Positions 23,516-34,796 of a DNA stretch of 64,000 nt are shown piece by piece. The translations under genes were made by a program, and so were the position numbers. The notes under the pieces are model-generated. The model was not told the DNA's origin. It did no database searches and saw only the letters and a program-made list of their open reading frames with translations. This DNA is from Apiotrichum sp. Y4204 (taxonomy: Eukaryota; Basidiomycota; Tremellomycetes; Trichosporonales; Trichosporonaceae), in NCBI GenBank assembly GCA_025531455.1, contig JAMYHL010000026.1, positions 186,001 to 250,000 on the forward strand, in the 5' to 3' direction. Within the stretch, counting starts at the first letter, position 1. The number at the start of each line of letters is the position of its first letter.

Positions 23516-26500
23516 ATGATCAACGGCCACTACGCCCAGCCTGGCGCATTTGACAACCGCGACGCTCGTGACAGACGCGACGAGGTGAGTGTCCGATTTC
23601 CAGATTGTGATGAGCGTCGTGTGTATGCCGTGCATGCCTGGTTCCTTGTCGTGTCGATCCCCCCTACGCCCCTCATGTTCATGTTCATGACCATGACCAT
23701 GCCCATCTCCTCGTGCTCCTCGTCACCACCGCCCTTTTGGTCATTGCTGTCCTACTGCTTTCTTCTTCAACTCCATTTGCTTTCTCATCTTTTTCCATGC
23801 GTGGCCACTCGCCATGCACCCTTCCTGTCTCCCAACCCACGTTCCTCGGTCATATGTGGCGTACCCAACATGTTACCTCTTTGGTCACATCTTCCACCTG
23901 TCATGAGGCTCTCCCACTTTCTCTTGCCTTGACCCCTCCTTTACCACGATCGCGCTTTGACCTGTCTCCTTGACTTCCTGCCCCACTTGCCCGCACTTCG
24001 GACCCGGAGTGCACCCGGGCTGCGCAGCAAGTGAGACAGAGCAAGGTCATTACTCAGGGTTAGCTTTGGGCGACCACTTTGACCTTTCCTCCTGTCACTA
24101 GGCAGAGCCCTCTTCAACCAGGCCTCCGGGGGCAGTCAGCCTCCGGACGCCTAGGCCGGGTGGCTTGTCCGTCGAGGGTCGAGCGCAGCACCGGTGGTGG
24201 TCAGTGCACATGCACCGGGTGGCACCAGTCGCCGACATCAAGTACGCGCTGCTCCTATTTCCAAGACTGGCAACTGCGACTCGGGACACAGATGCCAGAG
24301 AGATGTACGCGAAGACGAAGGACAAGAGGACAGGTCGCGTACACATTTCTCCTGTCTAGTCCTACCCACACGGCTTGCGCCGAGCCTTCGTTGCGCTCCG
24401 CTCCACAGGCCGAGGAACCTTTCACACACAGCCAAGATATCTTCTCGACCTCCGAAAGGGGCACAAGAAGCATCTCATGGGCAGCTGTGTGGGAGAAAGT
24501 ATTTGGGACACTGGAGCGCGTGTGTGTGCCTGGGAGATGTGCAGTGCCGGCAGATGTGCATATTGTGTACCACCGACCCCGCACCCGAACAAGTGGTAAC
24601 TTGCAACCCGAAAGTCCAAGACGGTCGGCCCCATCTCGAGAGCGGTGCCTGTCTGTTGTCCTTCTCTTGCGAGTACATCGCACAGGGGCCGCGACATGGA
24701 CGTGACGAGCATGAGGAGCCGACATAGGAGCGTGCGCCACCAAAGGGACTGATATAGTCTTCAATGAGCTCGTGTCTGCAACGCGTACCGCCACCGATGC
24801 CATTCTCGGCAACGGTAGGGCGCGACGCATCGACACCAGGACACTTGACTTGGCGGTGCGAGGAGAGCGTGCAAGATGGTGTCCAGACGACCAGTTGGTC
24901 GTTAGGTCGCGTCACCACATCTTTTATGTCGGACTGTGTGTGAGCGCGACATGTGCAAGAGTGCTTAAGACTGTTTCTCCTTCTCATCATCCCATCCTCC
25001 ATCCCGTATCCCGCATCCACACACACTGTCTTTGTCTTTCTCTTGTCCTCTGACACGTACTGACATTCTTAGTACTCGGCTGCTCCCTCGTACACCGTAT
25101 CGGCCGCTTCCCCTCCTACATCCGCTTCTCCTTTCGCCTTCGCCCCTCCCCCTCTTTCTTCCATCCCAGGTTCTTCCCGCCCCACCGCAGCCACCATGCA
25201 CTCTGAACAGGCCGCGCCCCAGGACTACAGCAGCTACTACGCCCGTGGTGGCCAGCAGCCCCAGATCTCTCCCCCAGCCGGCGGCGCCGCTGCAAACACC
25301 ACCAGCAGCACGTACCCCACGTACTCTGGAAGCCACCCCGTGACGTACCGGTCCGTCTCTGGCGAGGCCGCTCGTGCTCCTCCTCCCGCACCCCTTGCTC
25401 GGGTGCCCTCGTTCTCCATGATGGGTGCAACTGGAATCTCGTCGCAGCCGTCTCCGACCGCCACCAGCCCCTACTACCAGGCCGCTCGTCCTGGTGCTCC
25501 GTATGCCTCGGCGCAACACTCGCCGCGCGGCACCAACCTTTATGCGCAGCAGGGAGGGGGCTATTACTCGGCTTCTCCCTACGGAATGCCGACAGCTCTC
25601 GACATGCCGCGGTCCCTGTCGTACCCCAACTACTCGAGCGCTCCCTACGGCAACTATCTTCCGAGCATGTCTTCTCCGGCGCTCGTTCACGGTGCCGAGA
25701 ACGGCCTTCCGCCTCTAGTCCGCCACGGATCGACCAACTCTATCAACATGGCTTCTGGTGGTCCCAACATTGGCTACAGCTTCGGCGCTCGTGTCCCCCT
25801 TGTGGACCGTCCCTTCAAGTGCGACCAGTGTGTCCAGTCCTTCAACCGCAACCACGACCTCAAGCGCCACAAGCGCATTCACCTGAGCGTCAAGCCGTAT
25901 GGCTGCGAGAAGTGTGGCAAGACGTGAGTACTGTGATGGAGTTTCAATGTCTGACAAGGTAGTTTCTCCCGCAAAGACGCTCTCCGACGTCACTGGATGG
26001 TCCGTGGATGCCGTGGTGAGGAGGGTGCGACTGCTCCCATCACTCCCAGCTTCCCCCTCAACGGACCCCCGCCGGACCTCTCGCCTTCTACGCCTCCCAC
26101 GAACAGCAACTCGTCTGCGTCGTCCAAGAACGACAGGGACAAGGACGGAGCGTACGGCTCCAACGCGATGAGCTTCTCTCACCCCTCTGCACCTCCGCCT
26201 CTGTCGACTCTCCCCCCTCGCCAGAGCTCGGATCAGCCCAGCCAGATTATCCTCACTCCGAGCGAAGCTCAGCAGAACGGCCGTTCGGCGGGCAACTCTG
26301 CAGAGGCTTCTGAGTCTGCGGTCATTGACCCGGCACTCAGCAGCCTCGACTCGGGAACTCTCTCCTCGGCTCGCACCAGCAGCACGACTGAGACCCCCGA
26401 GGGCAGCTACTTTGACGTCATGCGCAACAAGGACGTCCCCGACTCGGCCACCTCGTCGACCTTCTCGCGCTACGGCGCGTCTCCCAAGGATGACATGCGC

Positions 26501-26773
26501 CACCACCCGTACCGCAGGAGTCCCCTGCCCTCCCCCAACACGCATCACCAGACCGGTCATCCTCTCGGCCCCGACGGCAAGCCTATGTACATGTCCTACT
26601 CCAACCATCCCAACCTGCTTGCCCCGATCAACACCGAGGACATGCACAAGGAGGGCAACGACGAGGCTGGCGACCCTGCCTGGAACAGGTGGTGCGTCTA
26701 GCTTACTGCCCCCGAACCGAGTTAACAACGCAGGAACCACCGCCCACCCTTCCCCTTCCAGCAGCCCCACTAA
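23516..26773 (+). CDS. C2H2 zinc-finger transcription factor, Crz1-like
   Basis: Exons 23516-23584, 25073-25923, 25963-26691 and 26734-26773; 562 aa. The N-terminal half is Ser/Pro/Tyr/Ala-rich and disordered. The DNA-binding region is a C2H2 finger (C273 to H293, C-x2-C-x12-H-x3-H, FNRNHDLKRHKRIH) plus a second finger ending RHWMVRGC, which is C2HC (last ligand Cys, H-x5-C). This pair resembles the fingers of Crz1, the calcineurin-activated factor of fungi. The segment SQIILT in exon 3 resembles a PxIxIT calcineurin-docking motif. Intron 1 is 1488 nt; exon 1 joins exon 2 in frame, but an in-frame ATG at 25196 could serve a shorter isoform. The last intron (42 nt) gives a C-terminus WNRWNHRPPFPFQQPH; without it translation stops at 26701. 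Crz1 orthology is inferred from the fingers and could be another family member. Confidence 0.8.
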
Positions 26774-28359
26774 ACTCATCATTGCCCCGTCCCACGACCA
26801 TTCAGCACTTGCATTGTCCCATCTCGTTCTCGCCCATTCATTGTTCGCACGTACCCACTTGGATCTGAAAACATGAACTTTTGTGCTTGTCTCGCCCCCA
26901 ACATCTTTGTCTCACCAACCTGCCCATCTCTTGGGTCATGTGTGTCCGGTCCGCTACTCTCCTTACACACCGCACTCGTTCTCAACTACGTACATTACCA
27001 TGCTTCATTTCTCTCCTCCTTTTTCCGGGTCCCAGGCGGCCCTCCGACCTGCGGTTTTTTTCAAAGGTCCGCCACTATCGCTCTTATTTTTTGCCTCTAC
27101 TCGATTCCGCTATTATTACCCCGTGTGTTCGTCATACCCCGTCCTCTACACGTCCATAGGCCAGAGTGAGCCGCACCAGTGTGCGAGTTCACAGCAGTTG
27201 CAGTATACGAACGCAGCTGGATATCGTTGTCTATACTATGCCACGAGATGCTAGCCATCGCGTGACGCTACGCAAGAGCAGACGCATGTTGCAGTTGCAG
27301 AGAATGAGCTCCTTGGCACTGGGAATGCCTTGTGCTCCTGATCCCCCAAGTTTAATCAAGCAATCAGGTGTAATCGTCCGGAGACAAGGTTCGCCCCACA
27401 ATTCCAGCGTGACATGAATACCACCAGCAGGACACAGCATAATCTTCAGAATGACAAGCGCTGATGAGAAATAAACGCACAGGGTCCGGCACCAATGTGC
27501 CACACCCAAGCTACTCCCCTGGCCCAGTAGATAACTAAATGAACTCACACCCGGCATAACGCCAACAGGGACGGGCTTGGGGTGGCGGATCGACAGGCGG
27601 CGCGGGCGGGTATGCGGCGTCGGGCGTCGTCGTCGGTGGATCAGGCGGTACGGTGGATCAAGCTCGGCGCCAGAATATATCAAGCTCTAGCTCCAGGCAA
27701 GAGCTTATCCCCACCTACCCTCTACCCTTTACCCTCTACATACGCTTCTTTTTCCTCCCTGTCTGCTATGATGTCTGTCACCGTCACGCCGGAACGCATG
27801 CCCAACCTTGAAAGCTCACTGGAAGGTTCGGGGTGCCTCGGCGTCGGCGTCGCCGTCGGGGATTGGGTTCTGGGTCTGCGAGCTGGACACCTGTCTGCAT
27901 GCTTTCCGGGCGGCACTGCCCGCTCGCTTGTCTCGCCGAAGGTGCGGCGATGCGGAGGGAGGTGCAGAGACGTGGCGTCATGCGTCTGCTTATCGGAGAC
28001 TGGAGGTTATCACGCCATTCGTTTGTCTTCTTCCCCCAGGTCCGTTCGGGCCAGACGCCGACGCCTCGTTTTATGCTTGTACTGTATCGGATATTTTATT
28101 CCCAAGGTGCAATCTGTGTGAGGGTGGGTGGAGCACGTGAATCGGCGGGCTCGCGATCCTGAGAGCATGAACGTAAAGTAGAGTTTGGTTAGTCACGCTG
28201 GCCAAGACCGGCTTCAGGTGGCCTTCCAGCTCGTCAGCACCATGAATCAGGATCAGTGTCGGTTCTCGATTCTTTACAGGATGTGGATATGGATACCTCG
28301 CGATGTGAATCTAGCAGCAAACCCTCCCCGCGCCCAATCTCCGATCTCGCCCCGTACGG
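26774..28359. other. Convergent intergenic region: 3' UTRs, no gene seen
   Basis: About 1.6 kb between the stop codons of the zinc-finger gene (+) and EFL1 (-). The first 400 bp are pyrimidine-rich and probably 3' UTR. The open frames near 27.6-28.1 kb show no family motif and I do not call them genes. A CACGTG core lies near 28133. Confidence 0.55.
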
Positions 28360-31300
28360 TTATCGCTTGAGCGTGCGCTGCTTCTCTGCGCTCTCGACAA
28401 TCTTGCGCTCGACAAACATGCCCTTGCGCTTCCTGACGCCGTCGACGTAGAGTTTCGCCACGTTGGCGCGGTCGGCCTTTTCGCCCAGGTCCTCGAGCTC
28501 CTCAATCGTCGTGGGTACCCAGAACGGGTCGAGGTCGAGCGTCTCGTACCCGCTGAAAATGAGTTGCGGGGACGCCGCGCCCGATGTACGCTTCCGGATC
28601 TCGTCGGCGAATCCGAACGACTCGACGACAGGCAACATGGCCCGGATCGTGAAGAATGAGGTGCCCTCCTTCATCTCCTCGCTCACGATGCGGCCGCGGC
28701 GGCGCGCAACGACAGCGTATACTTTACCGAGCACGTCGGCTGCACGTCAGCGATGGATCCAAGGGATGGGACTCACTCGAAGCTTGGATGTCGCAAGTGT
28801 ACATTGCGAGCTTGATGCGCGGGCTCCAGTCCAGCAAGCCCTGGCGGGCAGCGTCGCGCACACTGGAAATGAGAGCTCCGACGACGGCGGATGCACGGCC
28901 GGCTGAGGGTAAGCTTTCTAAATGTCTCCAGCTACCCACCCTGTTCACCCTCCTCGGGGTTGTACTGCACGTCTTCCACGACCCACGCCATGCCGACCAC
29001 GGGCTCGGCGCACAGCGGGCCCTGGAACGTGGCCATCTGGAAGCCGGTCTCGATCGAGTGGTCAAAGTCACGGAGCAGGCGGGCAGCAGCGGCGCGCTCA
29101 TCGGCAGCATCGGCCTCGGCGACCAATACCTTGGCTTCTGCCTCGCCGCCCTTGGCCTCCGCCTCGGCGGCTTCGGCGGTGGCCAGCGCCTCCTCGGCGC
29201 TCTTGCCCTCCGCGAGCGACTTTGCAAACACCTCCTGCCTGCCGCGAAGACGGAGCGCCTGGTGTCCCGGCGGGTCGAGAAGGACATTGGCACCGACCTT
29301 CTTCGGGCCAAACGTCCAGATCCTCTCCGCTGCGCCGACCCACTCACCGCCAGCCTTGTCGAAGCGGGCGGAGAGCTCTGCCCAGAACTGCTCCGGGGTG
29401 AGTGCGCGCGTGGCGCCCGTGTCAGCCTCGTCGCGTTCCCGCTGATCTGCCTCCTCTTCGTCATCGTCCTCGCCTGTCCGGCGGCGATGCACCAGCATGC
29501 TGCCAATCGTTGCCTGGTGTGCAAGAAGAAACTCGATAACAGGAGTAGGAAGCGGAACGGCGCGAAGAGTAAAGTCCACCAGGCCGTCGTAGACCGTACC
29601 CTTGATGGTTCCGCGCGAGGCACCAGCAGTCTTGACAGGTGCCATGTCCGGCGCACGAACAGCTGTCTCGCGGAACGGGACGATCGCCTCGGACTGCTGG
29701 ATCTCGCACTTTGCAAAGCGCTCGCGCAAATCCTTGATGCAGCGCTGCAGGTGGATCTCGCCCGCAGCAAGAATGACGTGCTCGCCGGTCTCTTGCACCA
29801 AGTACTGCGCACACGGGTCGGCCTGCTCGAGGATCTGCAACCCCTCAACTAGCTTGGGCATGTCGGCTGCGGTCAGAAGTCGTGAAGAAGATAAGTAACT
29901 CACCAGGGTTCTCGGGCTCAAGTGCCACACGCACGATTGGCGCAGTTGTCATCCCCACACCGGCGAGGTTGATGAGCTCGTCGTCAGTGCCACCGCAGAG
30001 AGTCGCGCTGCGGGGAATAATGCCCGCAAGTCCGCCCATGGCACAAACGTGGCCGGCGGGAACCTCCTCCACTGGTGTGAGGTCACGGCCCATCATCATG
30101 TACAGGTCGGAGATGGTCGCTGTTTTGATGTATTTTGCGTTGCGGGGGTGAGTGGGGCCCAGGCCCGCGTCGTATTTCGGCAAGGTGGCGCGAACGACTT
30201 CGCCACGCTTGAGCACCGAGGAGAAGACGCGTCCAAAGCCGAGAAGGATCTCGCCGTCCTCTGGCTCCTGTTCTGGCTGCACGCCACGTTCGTCGTGGAA
30301 GGTCAGGTCCTCGAGCGGCTTGGCCAGCGCGTCGGCCGAAGCGCCAGCCGCGATGAGTGCGGCGCGGCGTGCGCGCTCCTCGCGCCCGCGTTCGCGCATC
30401 TCCTCCGCCGTCATCTCGCGAGGCTTGAATTCCGGCAGCTCAGAGCGGCGGACGGCGAACATTTTCGAGACGTAGGCCACGAGAGGCACAGATGGCGACT
30501 GGTCACACTTGTAAAGCGCCTGCTCCAGCGGGTTCTCCGGTTGGAGCGGCGTGGAGGACGCAGCAGCCTCCTCGGGGTGGAGCATGAATGGCAGGCGCAC
30601 GGCCTGAGCTGCGGGCGGAGGGGGAATGACGTCCACAACCGCCTGGAAGGTTGCTGTGGAGAGAGGGAGCCACTGCTGCATGATGATCGTGAGGAGGTTG
30701 CGGGTGTCTTTGCTCCTGAGGTCGCGGGGCGCGACGCGGATGTTGAGCGCCGAGACAATCTTGGTCACCGCATCAGGGTTGTACTCGTTGAGCACGGTGT
30801 TGTATACCTTCCAAATGTTCTCGAGCACAAACTGCACAAAGAGAGGCTTGAGTGGCCTACCGTTGAGCGCCTTGCGACCTGTTGTGTGAGTTATAAGAGA
30901 TAACATGTGTCAACTTACCAACGACGCGCTTCAGCTTGGGATCCAAGAACCAGTCCCCCCAGAGTACGCGGCGGAGGTTTGCCTCCTTGATCTTGAGCTT
31001 GTCCGCGTAGAGCCTGGCAAACTTGCCGAGGCGGAACGCCCAGCCGTCAATCGCAGAGGCAAACAGGACGTTTCCCTTTTCTGGTGAAAAGTAAATGTCC
31101 TCGTCCTCGCGCTCCTCGTACTCTGCGTCGACGTCTTCATGTTCTGTTCCCTCGGGTACTTCTCCGGCAGCTGCACGCTCCTGACGCTCGGCGAGGCGTT
31201 TCTCGCGCGCCTCCCGCCATCGCAAATCGTCCTCCATGCGCTCGCTCGCGTAAAATGAGCCCATCACAGCATTTACCTGCTCGATCAACCGCGCAATGTG

Positions 31301-32125
31301 GTGGTACGCCTCGGTGGGCGTGAGCTGTAGCTCTGTGATAAGACGGTCCATTTTGTTAATGACGAGCATCGGGCGAAGTCGGTCGATCCACGCTTGCCGC
31401 AGAACGGCAATAGTCTGTGGTCAGCACATAACTGAGAAAAGGCAGCAGGACATGAGGCCCAAGAGATTGGTGGTGCAAGAAACTGGCAACAAATGCAGAA
31501 TGTCTGCCGGTCTCCCGCTCCTTCCCGCAACTCACCTGTGTGCACACGCCCTCCCATACATCGACAAGCACAAGGGCACCATCACACAGCCGACTGGCTG
31601 TGCTGACCTCAAACGCAAAGTCGACGTGGCCCGGCGTATCAATGACATTGCAGATGTGCTTGGACGGCTTTGGGCCATCGGGGGTCATGCGCATCATGTC
31701 GAAGCGGAGCGATACCTGGGGTAGGAGTAAGCAGAGTTCGGCGGGAGATCAGAGATGAAGTTAAAAGCTGTATTATCGAGCAGTAGCTCTTGCCCACGCC
31801 TCTACTCACCGCACTGCTCTCCATCGTGATTCCGCGCTCCTGCTCGTCCTCGCGCGAGTCGAGGAACCGCAGTTTTCCCGCCATGCGCGACGAGATGATG
31901 TTGTTCGAGGAGAGGAGCGAGTCGGCAAAAGACGTCTTGCCGTGGTCGACATGTGCGACGATTGTTACATTCTGACGGGTGTGAGTAGGTGGTTAATAGC
32001 AGCGGAAGACGAAGACGCGATGGGAGATGAAAGGAACGCGTGTCAGCACACGACTGGGTGCCGCGATTGGTACCCACTCTAGTGTTCGCTAGGGGAACGG
32101 CGAAGCCCTGTCCTGGGATTGCCAT
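28360..32125 (-). CDS. EFL1: Ribosome assembly GTPase Efl1/Ria1
   Basis: Cytosolic EF-2-like GTPase that, with Sdo1/SBDS, evicts Tif6 (eIF6) from late pre-60S subunits. Eight exons (minus): 32125-32078, 31971-31810, 31715-31536, 31414-30919, 30878-29904, 29866-28940, 28902-28777, 28739-28360; 1097 aa, close to the family norm. GTPase motifs are all visible: AHVDHGKTS (P-loop) right after exon 1, [10 protein letters not shown] (switch I), DTPGHVDF (G3), NKMDRL (G4). Domain IV/V sequence includes [16 protein letters not shown], and the C-terminus is the family signature [12 protein letters not shown] followed by EKQRTLKR. An acidic insertion with many Glu/Asp lies in the large exon 4, as in other Efl1 proteins, distinguishing it from EF-2. 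Four of seven introns are 37-40 nt. Confidence 0.96.
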
Positions 32126-34796
32126 CGTGTGTGGTCTGTGTATGTGTGTGAAGGTGGATAAGAGTTGAGAGATGAGAGTAGATGATGTTCAAGCAATCCG
32201 ATGTGGCCAAGAAGAAAGGAGTGACGAAAGAGCGGAGTGGAGGTCATATATTCTCAACGACGATGATTCTCGGATCCGAACTGACCATGTACATTCTACG
32301 TGGGACTCGCGTGGTCCGGATCCGGACGAAACATGGAAACAATTTGGCACTGGTTGCTGTCGCCCCCAGGAGTCAAGCAGCATTGAACAACTGAAAGCAA
32401 CTGGCAACCTTGCAACTCGACACTACCATATTGCCAGCAACGAGTCGCGAGTACCAACACAACACGCCCAAGGGCCAAGAGCAAGAGCAATGCTTGGGAG
32501 TTGAGGAACGCCACAACGCCATCTGGTGTGTGGGGACAGTGCCCAAGTATTTGTGCAAAAGGGGCAATCTCGGATCATGAGCAGCGAGCACCCACAGCAG
32601 CCTCGGCCGAGCCCACATGCATCAGCCACGCGGATAAACCGTGCACACCTGTACACCTGTCAAAACATGCTGCCAGAGGGCCAAAGAATGTCCATGTTTG
32701 CTGCACGCAGGGAATGCCAGCTGGCAGATGCGACCCCGACCAGGATCAGCCGGTGGGCGTGAGTGGGTGGGCGGTCACCATATCACGTCTCGGGTGATGC
32801 CATCATCAGCGGCGAGCAGTAAAGAATAGAGGTTAGCGCTGTGGCTCGGTATGAGCGTTCATGTACAGTACAGAACATGAGACAGTGTGAAACAGGATAT
32901 TGCTCTACGCCAGATCGGATGTCGACGTTAATGTTGATGGTGACAAGATAGATGTCCCACTCCCAGTTGCCTGATGCCAGCTGCAAGTTGGATGTAATGG
33001 CGTCTCGCTCGCCAGCCCATGCCACCACAGTAGAAACAAACAGCCAAAGCATAACCACAAAGCACAGCGTACAAAGCACAATGCGGAACATTCCAACTCC
33101 GACAGGAATCCATAATCCACGATCCACAAACTACACCGGCTGCACCCGGCTTGTGGGACCCGTGCATTCCGTCCCAGATGCCAGCGGCTACGGATGAGGC
33201 TTCCGGCTACGGCTGCGATGCGGTTACGGATTCCACTACGGCACACTCGGCACACTACGCGCTTCGCGGCGGCTCGCGCTTCTTGTACAATTTTTTTTTT
33301 AATTTTTTATTTCTACGCCCGATGCCCACCTGATAATGATAACAGATAAGCGGGGAGCGCCGTCCATGACAAGCTGGCCATGGTTAATTGAGATCGATCA
33401 GATGACATGACGCAGTCACAGCGAAAGAGTACTCCCGAACATTGTCCGAGTGAAGCGAGCAGAGTACCCGAACACCCAAAAAAAAATTGGCGAGCTCGAT
33501 CCATCACCCACAAAGCATACCGAACCCCGCCTCCAACCCCTCATCGGACGACACGCCGAAACCCCTTTCCAGGCATCACAGACATTGCAGGCGGGGATAT
33601 CGGGCCAACTAGCATGCTAGCAACGGGGACCAACGGCGGGCTCGGCTTGTTCCGCGGCTCACGGCTCGCGGGGGGCGGCGCCCGCGCTCGCCTCGCGCCA
33701 AGCACTCGGCTCTCGGCTCGCGTGGTTGGATGTCGGGATCGGGTGTGCGCCTCAGGGTCGCGCAAACGCACCGCTGGGCCGGCGGCATTGGCATTGTCTC
33801 CCCGGCACACCGGAACAGAGTCAGACCGGGTGAGAGGGGCCGGGGCCGGTAGTCCCATCCCAGGTGCGACAATTTTCATAATTTACTTTTTTTTTTTTGG
33901 TTGCGTTTTTTCATCTCGTCCGCGGGGCGATGGGCTTGGGAGCTTGGGAGATAGCCGCGTGCAACTGGAGATACTTGATTCTGGTCAGCACGCGCGCGTC
34001 CTCGGCGGACGAAGGACGGGCGGACGCGCCATTCCCGCAAAACACAGGAAATTCGAAAATCGACCTCCTGCCTCAGGGAATGAGAGGTGACAACGTGCCA
34101 GCGACGAACGGCCTATCTCGTGTCTCGTGTCCAGTGCCTCTATGCCTCTGGTGGCCGTCATCTTTTCTACTTGTTGTCTTGGAGCGCCAGTCGACGTCGT
34201 CAATGTCCCGTGATCCGTGTCCCATATCCATATCCAGATGATCATGAATGTCGATCGGCGACTAACCGACTAGGAAACGCCGGAATGCGCTCATGCGATG
34301 CCGTGCGCGCGCGCGGGGGGCGCGGCCGGCGCTGACGTGGGCTCGTTCGCGCTGTTCTATGTATATTTCCAGCTCGGGCTCGGGGATATCGAGTATCAAG
34401 TGTCGACTCTTAGCTGGGCCCTGCGTGCCCTGGACTAACTGGCATGCTACGCGGACTTTGCCCGCGCTATCCATGTCGCGGCCTTTGGACGGCGTGCTCA
34501 TACCGGTTCACTGCTCGCCGCTATCGCTCACTTTGCTCACTAGTCGCGTTCCTCCTCATGCTGCTCATGCTCCTCGTCTCCTCGTGCTCCCCATGCTCGT
34601 ATCCGCACAAGTGCATCTCGTACAATAAGCACACTCGCATTTTGATGTTCTGCTTTCTAGTGTTACTGCTGCCAGTACCTATGAAGAATTTCTGCTACAG
34701 ATATCCTTCTTCCCAGTGATGCCTCTCCAGTGGCTGGGGGTTCTAAGGGACCCCGCGCCCGTGACACGTACGACGTATTCTTGCGCACTGCGGCGC
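32126..34796. other. Intergenic region upstream of EFL1: no gene seen
   Basis: About 2.7 kb between the EFL1 start and the CIT1 stop (both minus), so it must hold the EFL1 promoter and the CIT1 3' UTR. It contains three homopolymer runs: T10 at 33291-33300, A9 at 33478-33486 and T12 at 33887-33898. A very GC-rich block (about 33640-33800) lies between the last two. No open frame shows family motifs. Confidence 0.55.

Noticed and set aside
23604..23612. GTGATGA, a possible box C of an intronic snoRNA
   Set aside because: No CTGA box D at a suitable distance and no terminal stem seen.
24079..24705. Possible cassette exon inside the 1.49-kb intron of the zinc-finger gene
   Set aside because: No frame-compatible splice pair was needed; exon 1 and exon 2 join in frame directly and the frame shows no conserved features.
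28656..29852. Overlapping frames of about 370-400 codons on both strands across EFL1 exons
   Set aside because: They cross EFL1 introns and exons in wrong frames; EFL1 motifs are continuous only in the chosen model.
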